The translations under genes and the position numbers were made by a program. The notes beneath the pieces are model-generated. The model did no database searches, was not told where the DNA came from, and saw nothing but the letters and a program-made list of their open reading frames with translations. Below are positions 29,421-41,900 of a stretch of DNA of 64,000 nucleotides, one piece after another. This DNA is from Fistularia commersonii. Lineage: Eukaryota; Chordata; Actinopteri; Syngnathiformes; Fistulariidae. Where the stretch lies: assembly GCA_037954325.1 (NCBI GenBank), contig JBBMNZ010000001.1, positions 1,501,765 through 1,565,764 on the forward strand, written 5' to 3'. Positions within the stretch are counted from its first letter, which is position 1. The number at the start of each line of letters is the position of its first letter.

Positions 29421-31730
29421 TTTTTTTTAATGGTTTTTATTCAACAGTGCAAGGAAAGCGAGTTTTGGTTGAAAGGACAAACAGCGTCGACGTCACTTTA
29501 CGGGGAGATACATTTTTTTTTTTTTACAGCTTTATAAACACCAACTTCACAGAAGAGAAGAAGCAGCCATGTTTGGAACAACATGTTCGTTACCGAGATG
29601 AACTTACCCGCGTCGCACAGGTAAGGCGAGCGATATATATATTTAAAATCCAAAATAAAAACAACATAAAAAGATAACTCAAATAATTTATATTTTGGTA
29701 GCCATAAATCGTATTTTGTCTCGCCTAAACAATTTTTTTTTTTTGTTTGTTTCCCCCCCCCCCCCCTTACACAATAATACAATCGGGACAATATTTTTCC
29801 ACGACACGATATCAAAGAAATGGCACGATATCAGAAACAAAAGGTGTCCGACACAAAGACGGCGATAACTTGAAGAAGAGGACAGCCCCGCCACGCTCAA
29901 CCCAACATTTACATCAAACTCCTGCAGCTAAAAACACCGAGAGTGAATCGTGAAAACGCTGGACTGACGTGTTAGCGGGCGTCTTGGGATCGCTAAACGT
30001 TAAAATGCTATTGTACGTTACCGCGGGATACAGGGAGAAGATCCCTTCGCGGGAAAAGACGTATCGGAATGTGAAATATATCGATTTGTTTATTAGTCGC
30101 TCGCTAAATCTTCTTGTCCGTCGGCGTTCCCGTTCGGAAACACGATCATTTGGATCATTTAAACAGGATATTTGGACGTACCGACGCGTCAGAGCTGCCG
30201 TTTAGAGCTTCGGACGAGCGCCACTTCTCTCCCGTCTGCCACGTACGGCATCAAACGTCATTTTTTTATCTTTTCGCGGCCGAAGCCTCTGCTAGCGGTC
30301 GCTGGCGGAGGCGAGGTTCACCCTGGATCCATCACAGGGTCCGGACCGGGGGTCGGCAACACGGAGCGGCGTGGGAAAATAAATTATAAATATTTAATTG
30401 AGGTGTATTTCATTTGTTTTAACTCCTTTTTTTAACTTTTAGTTCTAAGTTGGAAGATTATTGTGCTCTTGAAATATTAAATAAAATTATATTTATTCTC
30501 TTTCGACGCTCAAAATAACGTCACACTGGCGGAAGCCGCTAAAGTCCAGATTTGCAGATGCTGTGCGCAGAAGTTCAGGAGCAGAAGTCCCATAAACCAG
30601 GTTGAATAAATATTTATGAAGATATTTTGCAAATATTTATTTTTTATTGTTTACTGACACAGTGATTTTTTTTTCCCGATTTATTTTTGAAATTCAGGTC
30701 AAGGCTCCGCTACACGCTCTGAAAGCCCAAAGCTCAAAATGAGTTCATTACATAAATTTAATTTAATTTTCTCCGTCATGCTTTGTGAATTTCAGAAGCA
30801 ACACACTTTACACTTGTTTATACAAAGTGTAAAGGTAATAAAAAGCAATATATACAGCGGTACCTTTATTTTAGACCTCAAAAAGTAATTGCTCCTCCCA
30901 GTGTTTTCTTTTCCGAGGAAACCGGGTCCAAATGGCTCTTTGGGTGTTACGGGTTGCCGACCCCTGGACGAGAGAATATCGGCTCTAGGACCAAAACCTC
31001 CTGCTTGGGAACCCGGACGAACCCTCCTCAGATACGGGGAGAAGATGGGAATCCAACCGGGGAGCTTCTGGCTTTGAGGCGGGAGCGCTAACAAACCTGC
31101 CGCCCGAGCGCCGGTCAAGACAGCGTCGAGACCGTCCGACCGAGCAGAGGCGGGCGGTCGACAAATAAACGGCGTTGCGAAACAAAACCAGGCTTTCCTC
31201 TAATCGCACGGACGCGAAAGCTGTTGGCGCTTCGGGGGATTTTTCAGATTTCAGGCTGAACGTTACAACGTGGTCGGAGTGCAAAGTACGGGAACGAACT
31301 GTTAACCGCTCACAAGTCCTTCATAAGGGATCGGATATCACATATGTTACGGGAACCGCCGCGGACATGAAATCCGAGGGGTTAAAAACGACTATCTGCA
31401 AACGAAGCGCCCGCGTTCACCTTTCTAATCCCTTCTTTTAGAAAAATACATCTCAGTTCCGAGTCCCGGTTCACCGGCTTGCTGGAATTTCCTCCTCGCC
31501 GCCAACGTTTCTGGATCGGGAACATATTCTTTGTCCGGAAAATAGATTCGGACGACGAATCGAAAACCGTCAACGAACCTTCACTCGTCCAGCTCCGACC
31601 AACGACGTGGAGTACTTTTCCATTTCTTTAAATATTATGTACCAATGCTGTGTTCCCTGCAAGGAACCGTGTCAGACCCTCGGCTAAATGGAGCTACTTT
31701 GATTGCAATCAAAGGGATCTTGCCAAATAG

Positions 31731-31765
<35 letters not shown>

Positions 31766-32226
31766 TCCTACAGTCGACATTCGCACCTCTAAAAGCTCAT
31801 GTCGGACACCTCGTCTCCCGGGTAAAATATTCTCTTCAAAAAAAAAAAAAAAATGGCTTGGTAGCAGCTTTGAGGCAAAACGCGAGAGACCGAAGGAATG
31901 TATTGGAATTGCATGGCGTTATTTTCCTCGGCGGAGCGACGGGAAACCTCGGGCTCCGTTTCTTTTGTCCGTTGTGGTTCGCGAGTTGAGCATCGAAACG
32001 CGGCGTCGGCGTCCGGAGGAAACCGGATGAACACTCCGATCGCCGATTCACAGTCGTGTTTGGGACGGGATCGAGAACCCCCGGCCACCAGGGGGCGCCG
32101 CCGAGGCGTCTGCGATTCACCGAGCGGTCGGGTACCTGGCGGGCCGGAGGGGCGACGAGCGAACCGTCTTCATTTGGGATCCGTGCCGGTCCCCCCTCCT
32201 CCCCCCTCCAAGGAGGCTCCCGAGGG
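29256..32226. other. Convergent spacer between henmt1 and fam102b, probably including the fam102b 3'UTR
   Basis: No coding region is recognised. Read on the minus strand, an AATAAA lies at about 29,434-29,439, so the fam102b 3'UTR could run some 2.8 kb to end almost against the henmt1 poly(A) signal at 29,373. The tract also holds a C-run near 29,752 and a (CA)n microsatellite at about 31,735-31,762. The UTR extent is inference. Confidence 0.45.
32082..32100 (+). promoter_or_regulatory. CTCF-like motif, full consensus match
   Basis: CGGCCACCAGGGGGCGCCG fits all 19 positions of YGRCCASYAGRKGGCRSYV on the + strand. It lies just beyond the fam102b stop codon (32,227, minus-strand gene), and points towards the oppositely oriented motif at 45,002-45,020. 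Confidence 0.55.
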
Positions 32227-33443
32227 TTAGCGCTTCATCACCACCTGCTCGTAGGCGCCGGCGCCGACCCTGAACGCCACACGGGGACAGAATTAGCCGC
32301 TCGGGCGGCGAGTGGGAACCTTCTTCGGGTGGAAAACACGGGTAAGGCTCACCTGGCGGGGAGGTGGTGGCTTCCCAGAGCTGTGCTGCCGCCGGGACCC
32401 ACGAACAGACGCAGGCCCTCCTCTGAAAAACAGCGTTAGTTATGCTAGTTAGCGAAGTTATGCTAGCTGGCGGGAGGAATGGCGGGCGGAGAAACTGTTA
32501 TTTCCACCGGTGATTCATCGAAAGAGTAAAAGCGTCCAACGCCGCCGTCACGAAACCGCCTTGAAGTCCGAGTTCGCGTGCCGTGATTCGCTAGCGCCGC
32601 GTTTCATCGAGTTAAACCAGTTGGTTAAACGGTTAGCGGGTCCAATCGGGTCGCCGAGGACTCAAAAAAAGGAATCTCCTCGATTTCTCTTAACGTCCCG
32701 GTCTGGAAAAATTCAAAACCCAGCAACGTGGAAAGGTTTTCCCCGTTGGTCGTACCTTCAGCGCTGGAGTCCAGGAGGCTGGGCGTGAAGTCCTGACTCT
32801 GGAGGATCTTCTCCACCACGTCGTCGGCGTCCACGCGAGTGTCGTCCATCCTCTTCAGCTGGGACTCCATGGAGTCCTGCTTCACCGGGTGCCTTTCGGG
32901 GACGACACCGGTTAGTCTCAAACAGAGATCGCGACGAAATCCCGCGGAACCGCCTGTCGGCCCTCTGCGTCACCATGGCGACCAGGAAGGGGCTCAGAGC
33001 CTCACCTCGCTACCGTCTTACGCCTCACGGACGAGATAAAGCACAAAATCACGAAAACAAATCCTCGTCACCTGGATGAGGACCTTTCGGATGTTTTACA
33101 AATGGACGTTACGACGGTGAAACGGCACGGCGATCCGCTTGGACGCTTCGCAGCTGCTTCCTCCGCTGTGGCCGAACCCGATGCGCTGGCGAACCGTGGA
33201 AAAGAAGTACCGCCGGCTCACCTGTTGAGTCGTTCGCAGGAGGAGGCGCTCTGGACGGCGGCGGCGGCCGGGGCCGACGCCGGGTGCTCCGGCAGGGCGG
33301 GGCGAGGCCTGGACTCCCGGTCCCGGTCCTCGCTGGGCTCCGGGATGCTGCCGATGCCCGTGGAGGCGCTGCCCACCGAGTGGTTCCTCCGGTGGCCGAA
33401 CTCCGACATGCTGGAGGAGCGGGAGTGACCCGTGCTGTAGCCT

Positions 33444-33481
<38 letters not shown>

Positions 33482-33641
33482 ACAGACTTCACAAGCGCGT
33501 CCTGGTACTCCCAAACCCTTCTTTTAAGGTCAGATCCCAGAAGTTCGGCCTCGTGTTTAGGTCGGGCAAATTAAAGCGTTTTGACCAAAACAGACGCCGT
33601 GAGGCAGCGTAGGACATTCACTGACGCGTACTTGTCGAGAT

Positions 33642-33691
<50 letters not shown>

Positions 33692-35930
33692 TCTGCATTC
33701 GTAGCAGGACAAACCCCCATCCTGTGTGAGCAGGATTATTTAGTTTATCCTGATTTCTTGGGCTGATTTGTCGGAAATATGGCAAAGTGATTGATCATAT
33801 ATACACTGCTCAAAAAACACTTGAAAAACACATCCTAGATCTAAATGGATGAAATATTCTTATGAAATACTTTGCTATTTACACAGTTGAATGTGCTGAC
33901 GACAAAATCACACAAAAATGATCAATGGAAATCAATAGTATCAACCCATGGAGGTCTGGATTAGGAATCACACTCCAAATTAAAGTGTAAAAACAAACTC
34001 CAGGCTGATCCAACTTTGATGTAATGTCCTTAAAACAAGTCCAAATGAATGTGTGTTGCTTCCTGAGTGGACACTATGATTTCACACAAGTGGGATTGAC
34101 TTGGAGTTACATTGTGTTGTTCAAGTGTTCCCTTTATTTTTTTTGAGCAGTATATATATATATATATATATATAAACAAAAAAAAAAATCATTAAATCGG
34201 GCCACTTTTTCCAGAGTTAAGACTCCAGCTTACGCCGCGATTGCGATTTTTGGAAGCTCGGTTACAACATCGGATACGACATGGAAGCTACAGCGACAGG
34301 AAATACATTTTCCACGCCGTCCGTCTCTGCGCGCTTCTATTTCGGTCGTCCCGTCATTTCACGGCTGTCCCGCCCAAGCTTTATGAATTTACCGCGGGTT
34401 AAACTTACCGGATCGGCGTCCTCACCTGAGAGCTTGGACTGCTGGCTGGCGTAGCTGGAGGTCCGGGAGTGGCCGCCGCCACCGAGGTCATCGGGCAGGA
34501 CGGGGCACTTTCCTTCTCGGCTCTCCGCTGGGGAGACGGAAGAGACCAGAACGCTTCTGAAAACCGGAGGCGGGACAACGAAACCCCCGCGTCCAGTCAG
34601 CCGACAAACGTGTGGCAAAGTTGGCGATAAAGAGAATTTTTGAATAAATACCACGTCTAACGGGGTCGTTCCCAATAAATTCAGGACACAATTTCACATA
34701 TATAAATATGTGTGTGTGTAAAAACACATGTATATAGATAATAAATCTGAATATAAATATAAATAGACACAGAAGCAAAACATCCACGAGTAAATAGACA
34801 ACAACAACAACAACATCAGGGATAATAACGGACGACATAAAGGAACAGTGAGGCTGGAAAAATACACGACCAGAACTAAACGACAATGTAAACAGCGACA
34901 AATGACAAGAATAAAATAAACAAACAGAAATAGAATCTATAGAGCGGCGTTTCCCAACCACTGTGCCGTGAGAGATCATCCGGTGCGCCGTGGAAAAAAG
35001 CCCACTTTCACCCGATTGGTCCGAAAATGATTTATCCAACGTAAATAATGTGTCTTCCTATGTCTGTGTGGGCAGCGTTTCCATTCCATGGCGACGGCTA
35101 GTGAATGAACCTGTGCACCAGCGATTAGTGAGGCTTTGCGTGATACGTTTTTAAAATAAAAACTACTTGTATCCGCGTAAACAAACAGGCAGCGTTGTTG
35201 AAAACTACCAGGACGAGTGAGAAAGCGGTGAAAGCTGCTATAAAGTTGCTGAACTCGTCTCTGAATCCAAACAAAACATTAATACGACCTGCCGGCAAAA
35301 ATCATCGGAGAAGAAATGGCGTCGATAAAGAAATAGCCAGTTCTCTCAAATAATACCATTTCCAGACATTTTGATGACACGTCCTGTATTCTGAAAAAGT
35401 TGCACATCAGTGGGAAATTTGCATTGACGAATCTACAGATATTAGATATATTAGATTTCACACTGAGTAAATTGAGACTTGTTTCATTCTCATTCATTAA
35501 AAACTGTTTTTGACATATTTATTTGGTGGTGCGCCGTGTGATTTTTCTCATGTAAAATATGAGCCGCGGCTCTAAAAAGGTCAGGAAACACTGATCTAGA
35601 TAATGAATGAAAGAACGTATGAATGATATATACTGAGGTGAGATAAGCGAAGCCGTGTCAGTACACGGTAAAAATCAAATTAAAGGTCCCTGTATTATTT
35701 AGAGTCACCCGGCGCTGACCCGTTCTGGGCCTGCGACGCGCCGGGTGACATTACCGGGAAATGTTTTTTACGGCGCGTCACATTTTTCATGAGGCTGCCG
35801 AGTTAAAGAGAAAAAGAAAAGAAAAAAAAAAAAAAGAAAAGCAGAGTTGGACGCTAACGTCAGACTGGAGGAAGATTTTTTTTTTTTTTTTGAATGTGCG
35901 ACTACCTGCGGGGGAGGAGAAGGAAACACG

Positions 35931-35964
<34 letters not shown>

Positions 35965-38900
35965 TATCTTAGCGACCCTTCAGTGAAATAACTTATCATC
36001 CCTGGAAGCTCCTTAATAACTATTCGAAGTGGAGACGTCAGAAAGAAACTGCATGTTACAGACCTGCACACACACACACACACACACACACACGGTGAAT
36101 GGTAAAGGAACGGCACACGAGTGATAAAGACATGCACATTACTGCCACCCACCACACACACACACACACACACGGATGAAGCTGCACGCCGGCCTATTTT
36201 TAAACATGCTAAGAGCCTGCAGGCCGGGAGCAGATTGAAAGAGAGTTTGCTTAAATTATACATGAAAGCTTTGCATTACACTCTCGGTGCTCGCGGGAGC
36301 GACAAACGTGCACGCATGAACACGTGCACGTGCGCCCGATCGAGGGGCGGCAGGGCTCGGCGCCGGGGGGCCGAGCGAGGGGGAGATCTCTTCATCGCGC
36401 TGGGCGGGAGGTAAATTCGGCGACATTACGGAAACGGTTTTGACCAAAAATGATGCTAATGTAGTAGCTTGTTTTATTGCTCATTCTCTCTTATCGTCGG
36501 ACGCTTCTAACAGTATAAACTGATCCCTCGCTATAACAAGGTTTACTTTTCACGGTTTCGCAATTTTTTTCGTAATCATTTTTAATTTTCTCCCGTTTAA
36601 TCCAATTCCTCGGGTCGCGGTGGGCGGAGCTAATCTCCGCAATTTGAAGCCTTCTGTTCACATTGATGATTAAAATTATTATTTGACAGTACAGTACAGA
36701 AGTTATTTGTTGAAAAAAACGTTTCTACAGTACAGTACTTTTATTTGTGAAACCAATGATTGAGCCTGTAAAATGGTTTGTTCTTTCTTTTCAGAGTATT
36801 AAGAGTATAATAATTGTAAAAAAATAAATAAATAAAGGTTTCTACTTCACAGATTTTGCCTATCACGGCTTCTTTTTGGAATGAAACCCCCGCCAAAAAC
36901 AAGGGTTTACTGTTTTGGGAAACTCAACCACAGGAAGTGAAGGAGCCTCTGAATTCGAGTCCAGTTGCCACGACCAGAATTTCGCACGGTCGGAACTTAC
37001 GATCTTTTTCAGATACTGGACCGTTTCCGGGTGCATTCAGGGACCAGAGGAACCAGGAACCTTCAGTTCCTCGAACCGCCCGACCCCTTACGTTTCCATG
37101 GGAACTCATGTGACGAAGCTGGAAGTCACAAACCAGCCCATGACCAGATACTTCTTGTGGACCAGGAACCAAACTGGTCACCGGTCAGATGTTTTCTTGC
37201 AGCAAACCAAACAAAAGCGGTGAGAAATGGAGCGACCAAGAGTTCCGAGCCCTTCTGGCCCGTCGCGCCTCAGAGGGTTTCCACGGCTCGCCGAGGAACA
37301 GCGACGTTTCGGCCTGAACAAGCGCAGAGTTAGCCGACGGCTAACGTGGTTCTTTGCGCGGCGGGGAGATGATAAAAACTTGCCGAACTTGCGCGCAGCC
37401 GCTGTACTTCCTTCTTCGACAACCAGGGTGTGCGCAAGAAACGCAAAATGCCGAACCGTTTCGTTTGTCCACTGTGACGGAAGGAAGCCGCCGTAATTAC
37501 TTGATAACAATCCATAAATTAGCCGCGGTTCTCAAAGCACGTGGAAAAACCGTAGCGTCTGAATTAGCGGTTGAATTTAGCACAAGGAGCCGCTGCCAAG
37601 CGGAGGCGAGTTCCTGGAAGCGCCTCGGAGCCGGACTCGTCTTACCGCGGTTCACGTCGACGCCGGGAACCAAATAATAGCTTTTGTTTTCAACGAGGAA
37701 CCACTTAGCGAGACGCTTGCGGTTTCGTCTAACGGCAATAATGAACGGCCGCGCGTTCGACCCGGCCGGCGCTGGGAAGTCGGATGCCTGGAAGTGTTCG
37801 GAAAAGGCGAGCCGGACGACTGAGCAGAGCGCGAGCGCGCAATTTAGCACGCCGAGTCTCACCAGAACAGGCTTTCTGCGAGTCCCCGCCCTTCCTCTCC
37901 TCCAGCAGGCTTTCCCCGTCGCCCTGGATCCCGATCACAGTGGCCGTGGACGGCGGCCTGGCGGCGGAAAAAAACAACAAACAAACTGCGTTTACTTCTG
38001 AAACGGTGGTTTGAGACGATCCCAACACGACCACAAAGGGGAGATATGAAGAGATTTTGAAATCGACGGAAATACCGCCGTGGCGTAAACACGTTTCTAG
38101 GTCGAATCGTGGCCACCGATGGTTTCCGCTGGATTCTTTCAGCCGTTAGCGGCGTGGATCAAACAAACGGCGTAACCTCGATGAATCTCAAGCGAAGGCG
38201 AGTGAATCCGAACGCCGTATTTCTGACATTTCAGCAGGTCGGACGCGACGGGAGCGTCCCGGACTTACGTTTTAAAGCAGGGATCCCCTGACATCAGCTG
38301 CGTGCTGATGACCACCTGCGTGGGAGGGAAGAAAAATAAACAGAATAAAAGACGCTGAGTGAGGAAAGTGTCCTCGGACAACCGGGTTCGGGGGGGTTTG
38401 CGTCGCATCGGACGGACATCCGCGCTTTTATTCCAACGAACTCGGGGGAAAATTGTGAAATCGTGAAACGGTAACGCCGGCTCGCTGACGCCGGAAGCGA
38501 CGCCGCGCTCACACACTTCACCTTGAGGATGGAGTTGTCCTGACGGGTGTTTTTGGTGTCGTAGCCTTCCAGCAGGCATCTGCGCGTCGTATTCCCCGAG
38601 CCGGCGAACTCGGCCAGATTCAGGTCTGCGAAGCCAAGCTGTCGCGGGAGGCGAGGAGGAGAACGACAAGAGATGATGAGCGTCGCTTCCCCCCCCGGAC
38701 GGGATTTTATGACAAACGGAATTTGTTTCGCGAGGAAAGCCACTTTTTTAACCGCGCATTCGTACGAAGATGAGAAGATCTGTCCGACGATGTGAAGGCA
38801 ATTACCGAACGCGAGGTCGTGATGTAACCAGATGACCTGCGGGGGGCTGTGAACGCCATCTGGACGCTCGCAACCTCGCGCGCTTTAATCTAGGCGACAG

Positions 38901-41900
38901 CAAGACGGCGCGATGAGCGAAATTACCTTTGCGTAAGCCTTCCCGCCCTTCAGCTCCTGCGACGAAAAATACATGATTCAAAACCGTACGTTATAATTCA
39001 TGAAACCGGCGTCGGGTCGAGTCACGGATGTGACCGGCGTACCTTTCGGACGGACACCCGGCACACACAGGGGTCCAGAACCCCCGTCCCGGCGTTGGCG
39101 CTCATCTTGCAGGGGAACGAGAACCTCCTCCTCCATCGGACGCAGTTGGCCAGCACCGGCTCCCTGAGGGCCAGAGAAACACCGCTGGGGATTCCAGGGC
39201 CAGAAACGGCGACGGCGTGCTTTTCCCGATCGCGTCCCGGATGGAATCGGAACCCGAACCCAACCGCGATTCCGCTGGGAGCTCAGTAGATCCTAAAATA
39301 AAAGTGGCTAGGCTAATTTAAATTCCCGTAATACTCTGACACATGCTTTGAACAATGTGGCTCATTTATGGATTTTTTTTTGGGGGGCTAACCAGTTTCC
39401 GCGCCGCCAAAACGTTGAGCCTCGTCACATCACACCGATGAAATGAGCGTGAAATTCTGAGGCCGTTCGATTCCAACACCGAAGAAGACTTTAGCGCGCA
39501 GGAGGAAGACCAAGATAGACATCGGGTGGAGTGGATGGACTTTTCCTTGTCTTATTTACTATTAATCTTTTTCAGCGGCCGTGTTACAGCCGCTGTTCGG
39601 ATAAAAAGCGTTTCCAGTACGCAGTTGTGGATGTTACTGGCATTTATTTAGAATTGAGATGAGAACAACTTTATTAATCCCGAAGGAAATTGTTGTGCCA
39701 GAGTTTCAAATAAAAACATAACAGTAATAGATAATAGTGGAAAGGAGGAAGAATAAGAAATATAATGAAATATAAATTGTCTTAGCAATTGAATGTATAA
39801 AAAAAAAAAACATTTCCGTGTAAATATCTTATGTTCCAATGCGGCTTACAGACAAGTGCGACCTATATTTGTGAACATAGATTTCTTGATTTTAAGCCGG
39901 TGCGGCTTATATTCAGGCGCGCCTTATAGTCAGGAAATTACGGTGATCAACAAGACAGCCGTGGAGTCCATATTTCAAAACTATTTTCCCCCCCAACAAG
40001 CATCAACCCTCGCCTCACTCCATGCAGGAGCCCTTTGAATACATTTACGTCCTAGAACGCGACAACGCGGCGGCTAACGGGCTCGGCCGAGAGCGCCGGA
40101 GACGGCCCTTCGTCGGGGGGCTTCGGACTGACGGATTACCGATCCCTCCGCCTCCCCGCCCCGGCTCTAAGCCGCTTCCTCGCGGTGTTTATCCTGGGAT
40201 TGCTCTCCGGGATTCTGAGCTCATTAAATCGCCGTCTCGGTTCCCGCCGGTTTGATTTCATCCGCGCACGAAATCGTCGGGGCCGCCTGCGTGGGAAGAG
40301 TCAAGAGTTCCACCGGCCCAGATGGCCTGGCGCTCGCCGGCCTCCTCTCCCCTCCCACTCGCTTGCAGACGGACTGCGACCGCCAGCGATTCAATTCGGA
40401 GATGCAAAGAGACGCCACATGCTGTCGGCGTGATTCGCAAAGACGTGAGATAGGAGGGGGGGGGGCAAAAGTGAAACTGAACACCGGACGGATGACGAAG
40501 ACACAGCAGTGTCAGGATGACTCTGCTGAAAGGAAGCGGTGATGAAATTATTTTTAATTTTAACTGTGAGGTTACATTCTGGTAACGGAAAAAAAGATAA
40601 AATCGTATATTTAGGCGGCACGGCGAGAAAGTCGCGCGGGGTTAACCTGGGTACGATCCTGCGCCGTGATTTCTTTCTTAATATTTGAACCCCTTCGTGA
40701 TAATAATGTCGAGCAAAAAAAGAAAGTGGTAAAATATGGAGTCACGCGTTCATAACGGAACGTCTGCGTCCAAACTGCATGATTTGCAATGCCAAGATGA
40801 GCAGTTCTAGTCGAGCAACGGCAATCCTCTATCCTTTTCAAGGATGCTGGACATAAAAACGGAAAAAAGGAACAGACTTTGTTGCGAAAATGACAAGAAA
40901 GTGGGTCTTTGCAGAGGTGAAACTGCACATTTCTGGACTGCTCTCTCAAAGGCAACACCAGAAGTCACACCGATTGGCAGTAAGTATTTTTGTTGTTGAG
41001 TGAAATTCGTGTTTTGCTGGTTTTGTTCTTCTAGCACAGTGACGCCGATGCGCGGTTTATTTTGTGCACCGGTAAAAAATATACCTGAATCTTGATTTTT
41101 TTAATCTTTTTTCCCCAATAAAGAGGGGTTCGGTGAATGCGCACATGAAACCGGTGGGGTTCGGTACCTCCAGCGAGGTCAAGAACCACAAACACATGCA
41201 GGACGTCCAGACGTGTGAATGGTTGGCTGTCTCGAAAACACACTGCGATAATACCCTCCTCTTGTTGCAGCAAAACGCTCATTATGTTGTTTTGCAAAAC
41301 AAGACTTTCACCGTCCACGGGAACCCGTTTCCAGAGTGGACGGACACCGGGGGAGCGGAGACTCCGCATCTTTTCTCAATCCTTTTAGTCGGCGTGTGAA
41401 ATCTGGCTCGGAGCAACATGGCGGCCGGAGGGGTGCAGCTGAAATAAAGACTTTGCCGGTCCAATAAATCAAGTCGCGGCAGAAAACAAAAAAATCCACG
41501 CTTTCTAATGTCACGGATACAAATTTTCACCTAAATATACACAAGATGTGAGTTGATTTATTTGTTGGAGTGAGTGAGTGCTAGCGTTAGCATACATATA
41601 AATGTAAACACGCCGGATTTAGCTTTGCTGCTACATAGCATGTGCAAAAACAAACACAAGTGCTGAGTATTTTCACTGCTGCCGAAAGTGCTGTTATTCC
41701 GCTCGCTCTCGGCCGTCAATGTGTCGACGCGCTTTCTTTTTCCGATTTCCATACAACTCGGGGATTAGTCACCGGACCGGACGCTGACGGGAAACGGACT
41801 TTTTCCTAAATCAGAATTACACACTTTAACAGTGCACGGCTTCTTTCCTGTTTCCTTTGAGCGCGACTTGATAGTTTCCAGATTCTATTTTGATCATTAA

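Noticed and set aside
35787..36263. 158-codon minus frame with Cys-Val repeats
   Set aside because: Two (CA)n/(GT)n microsatellites create the frame.
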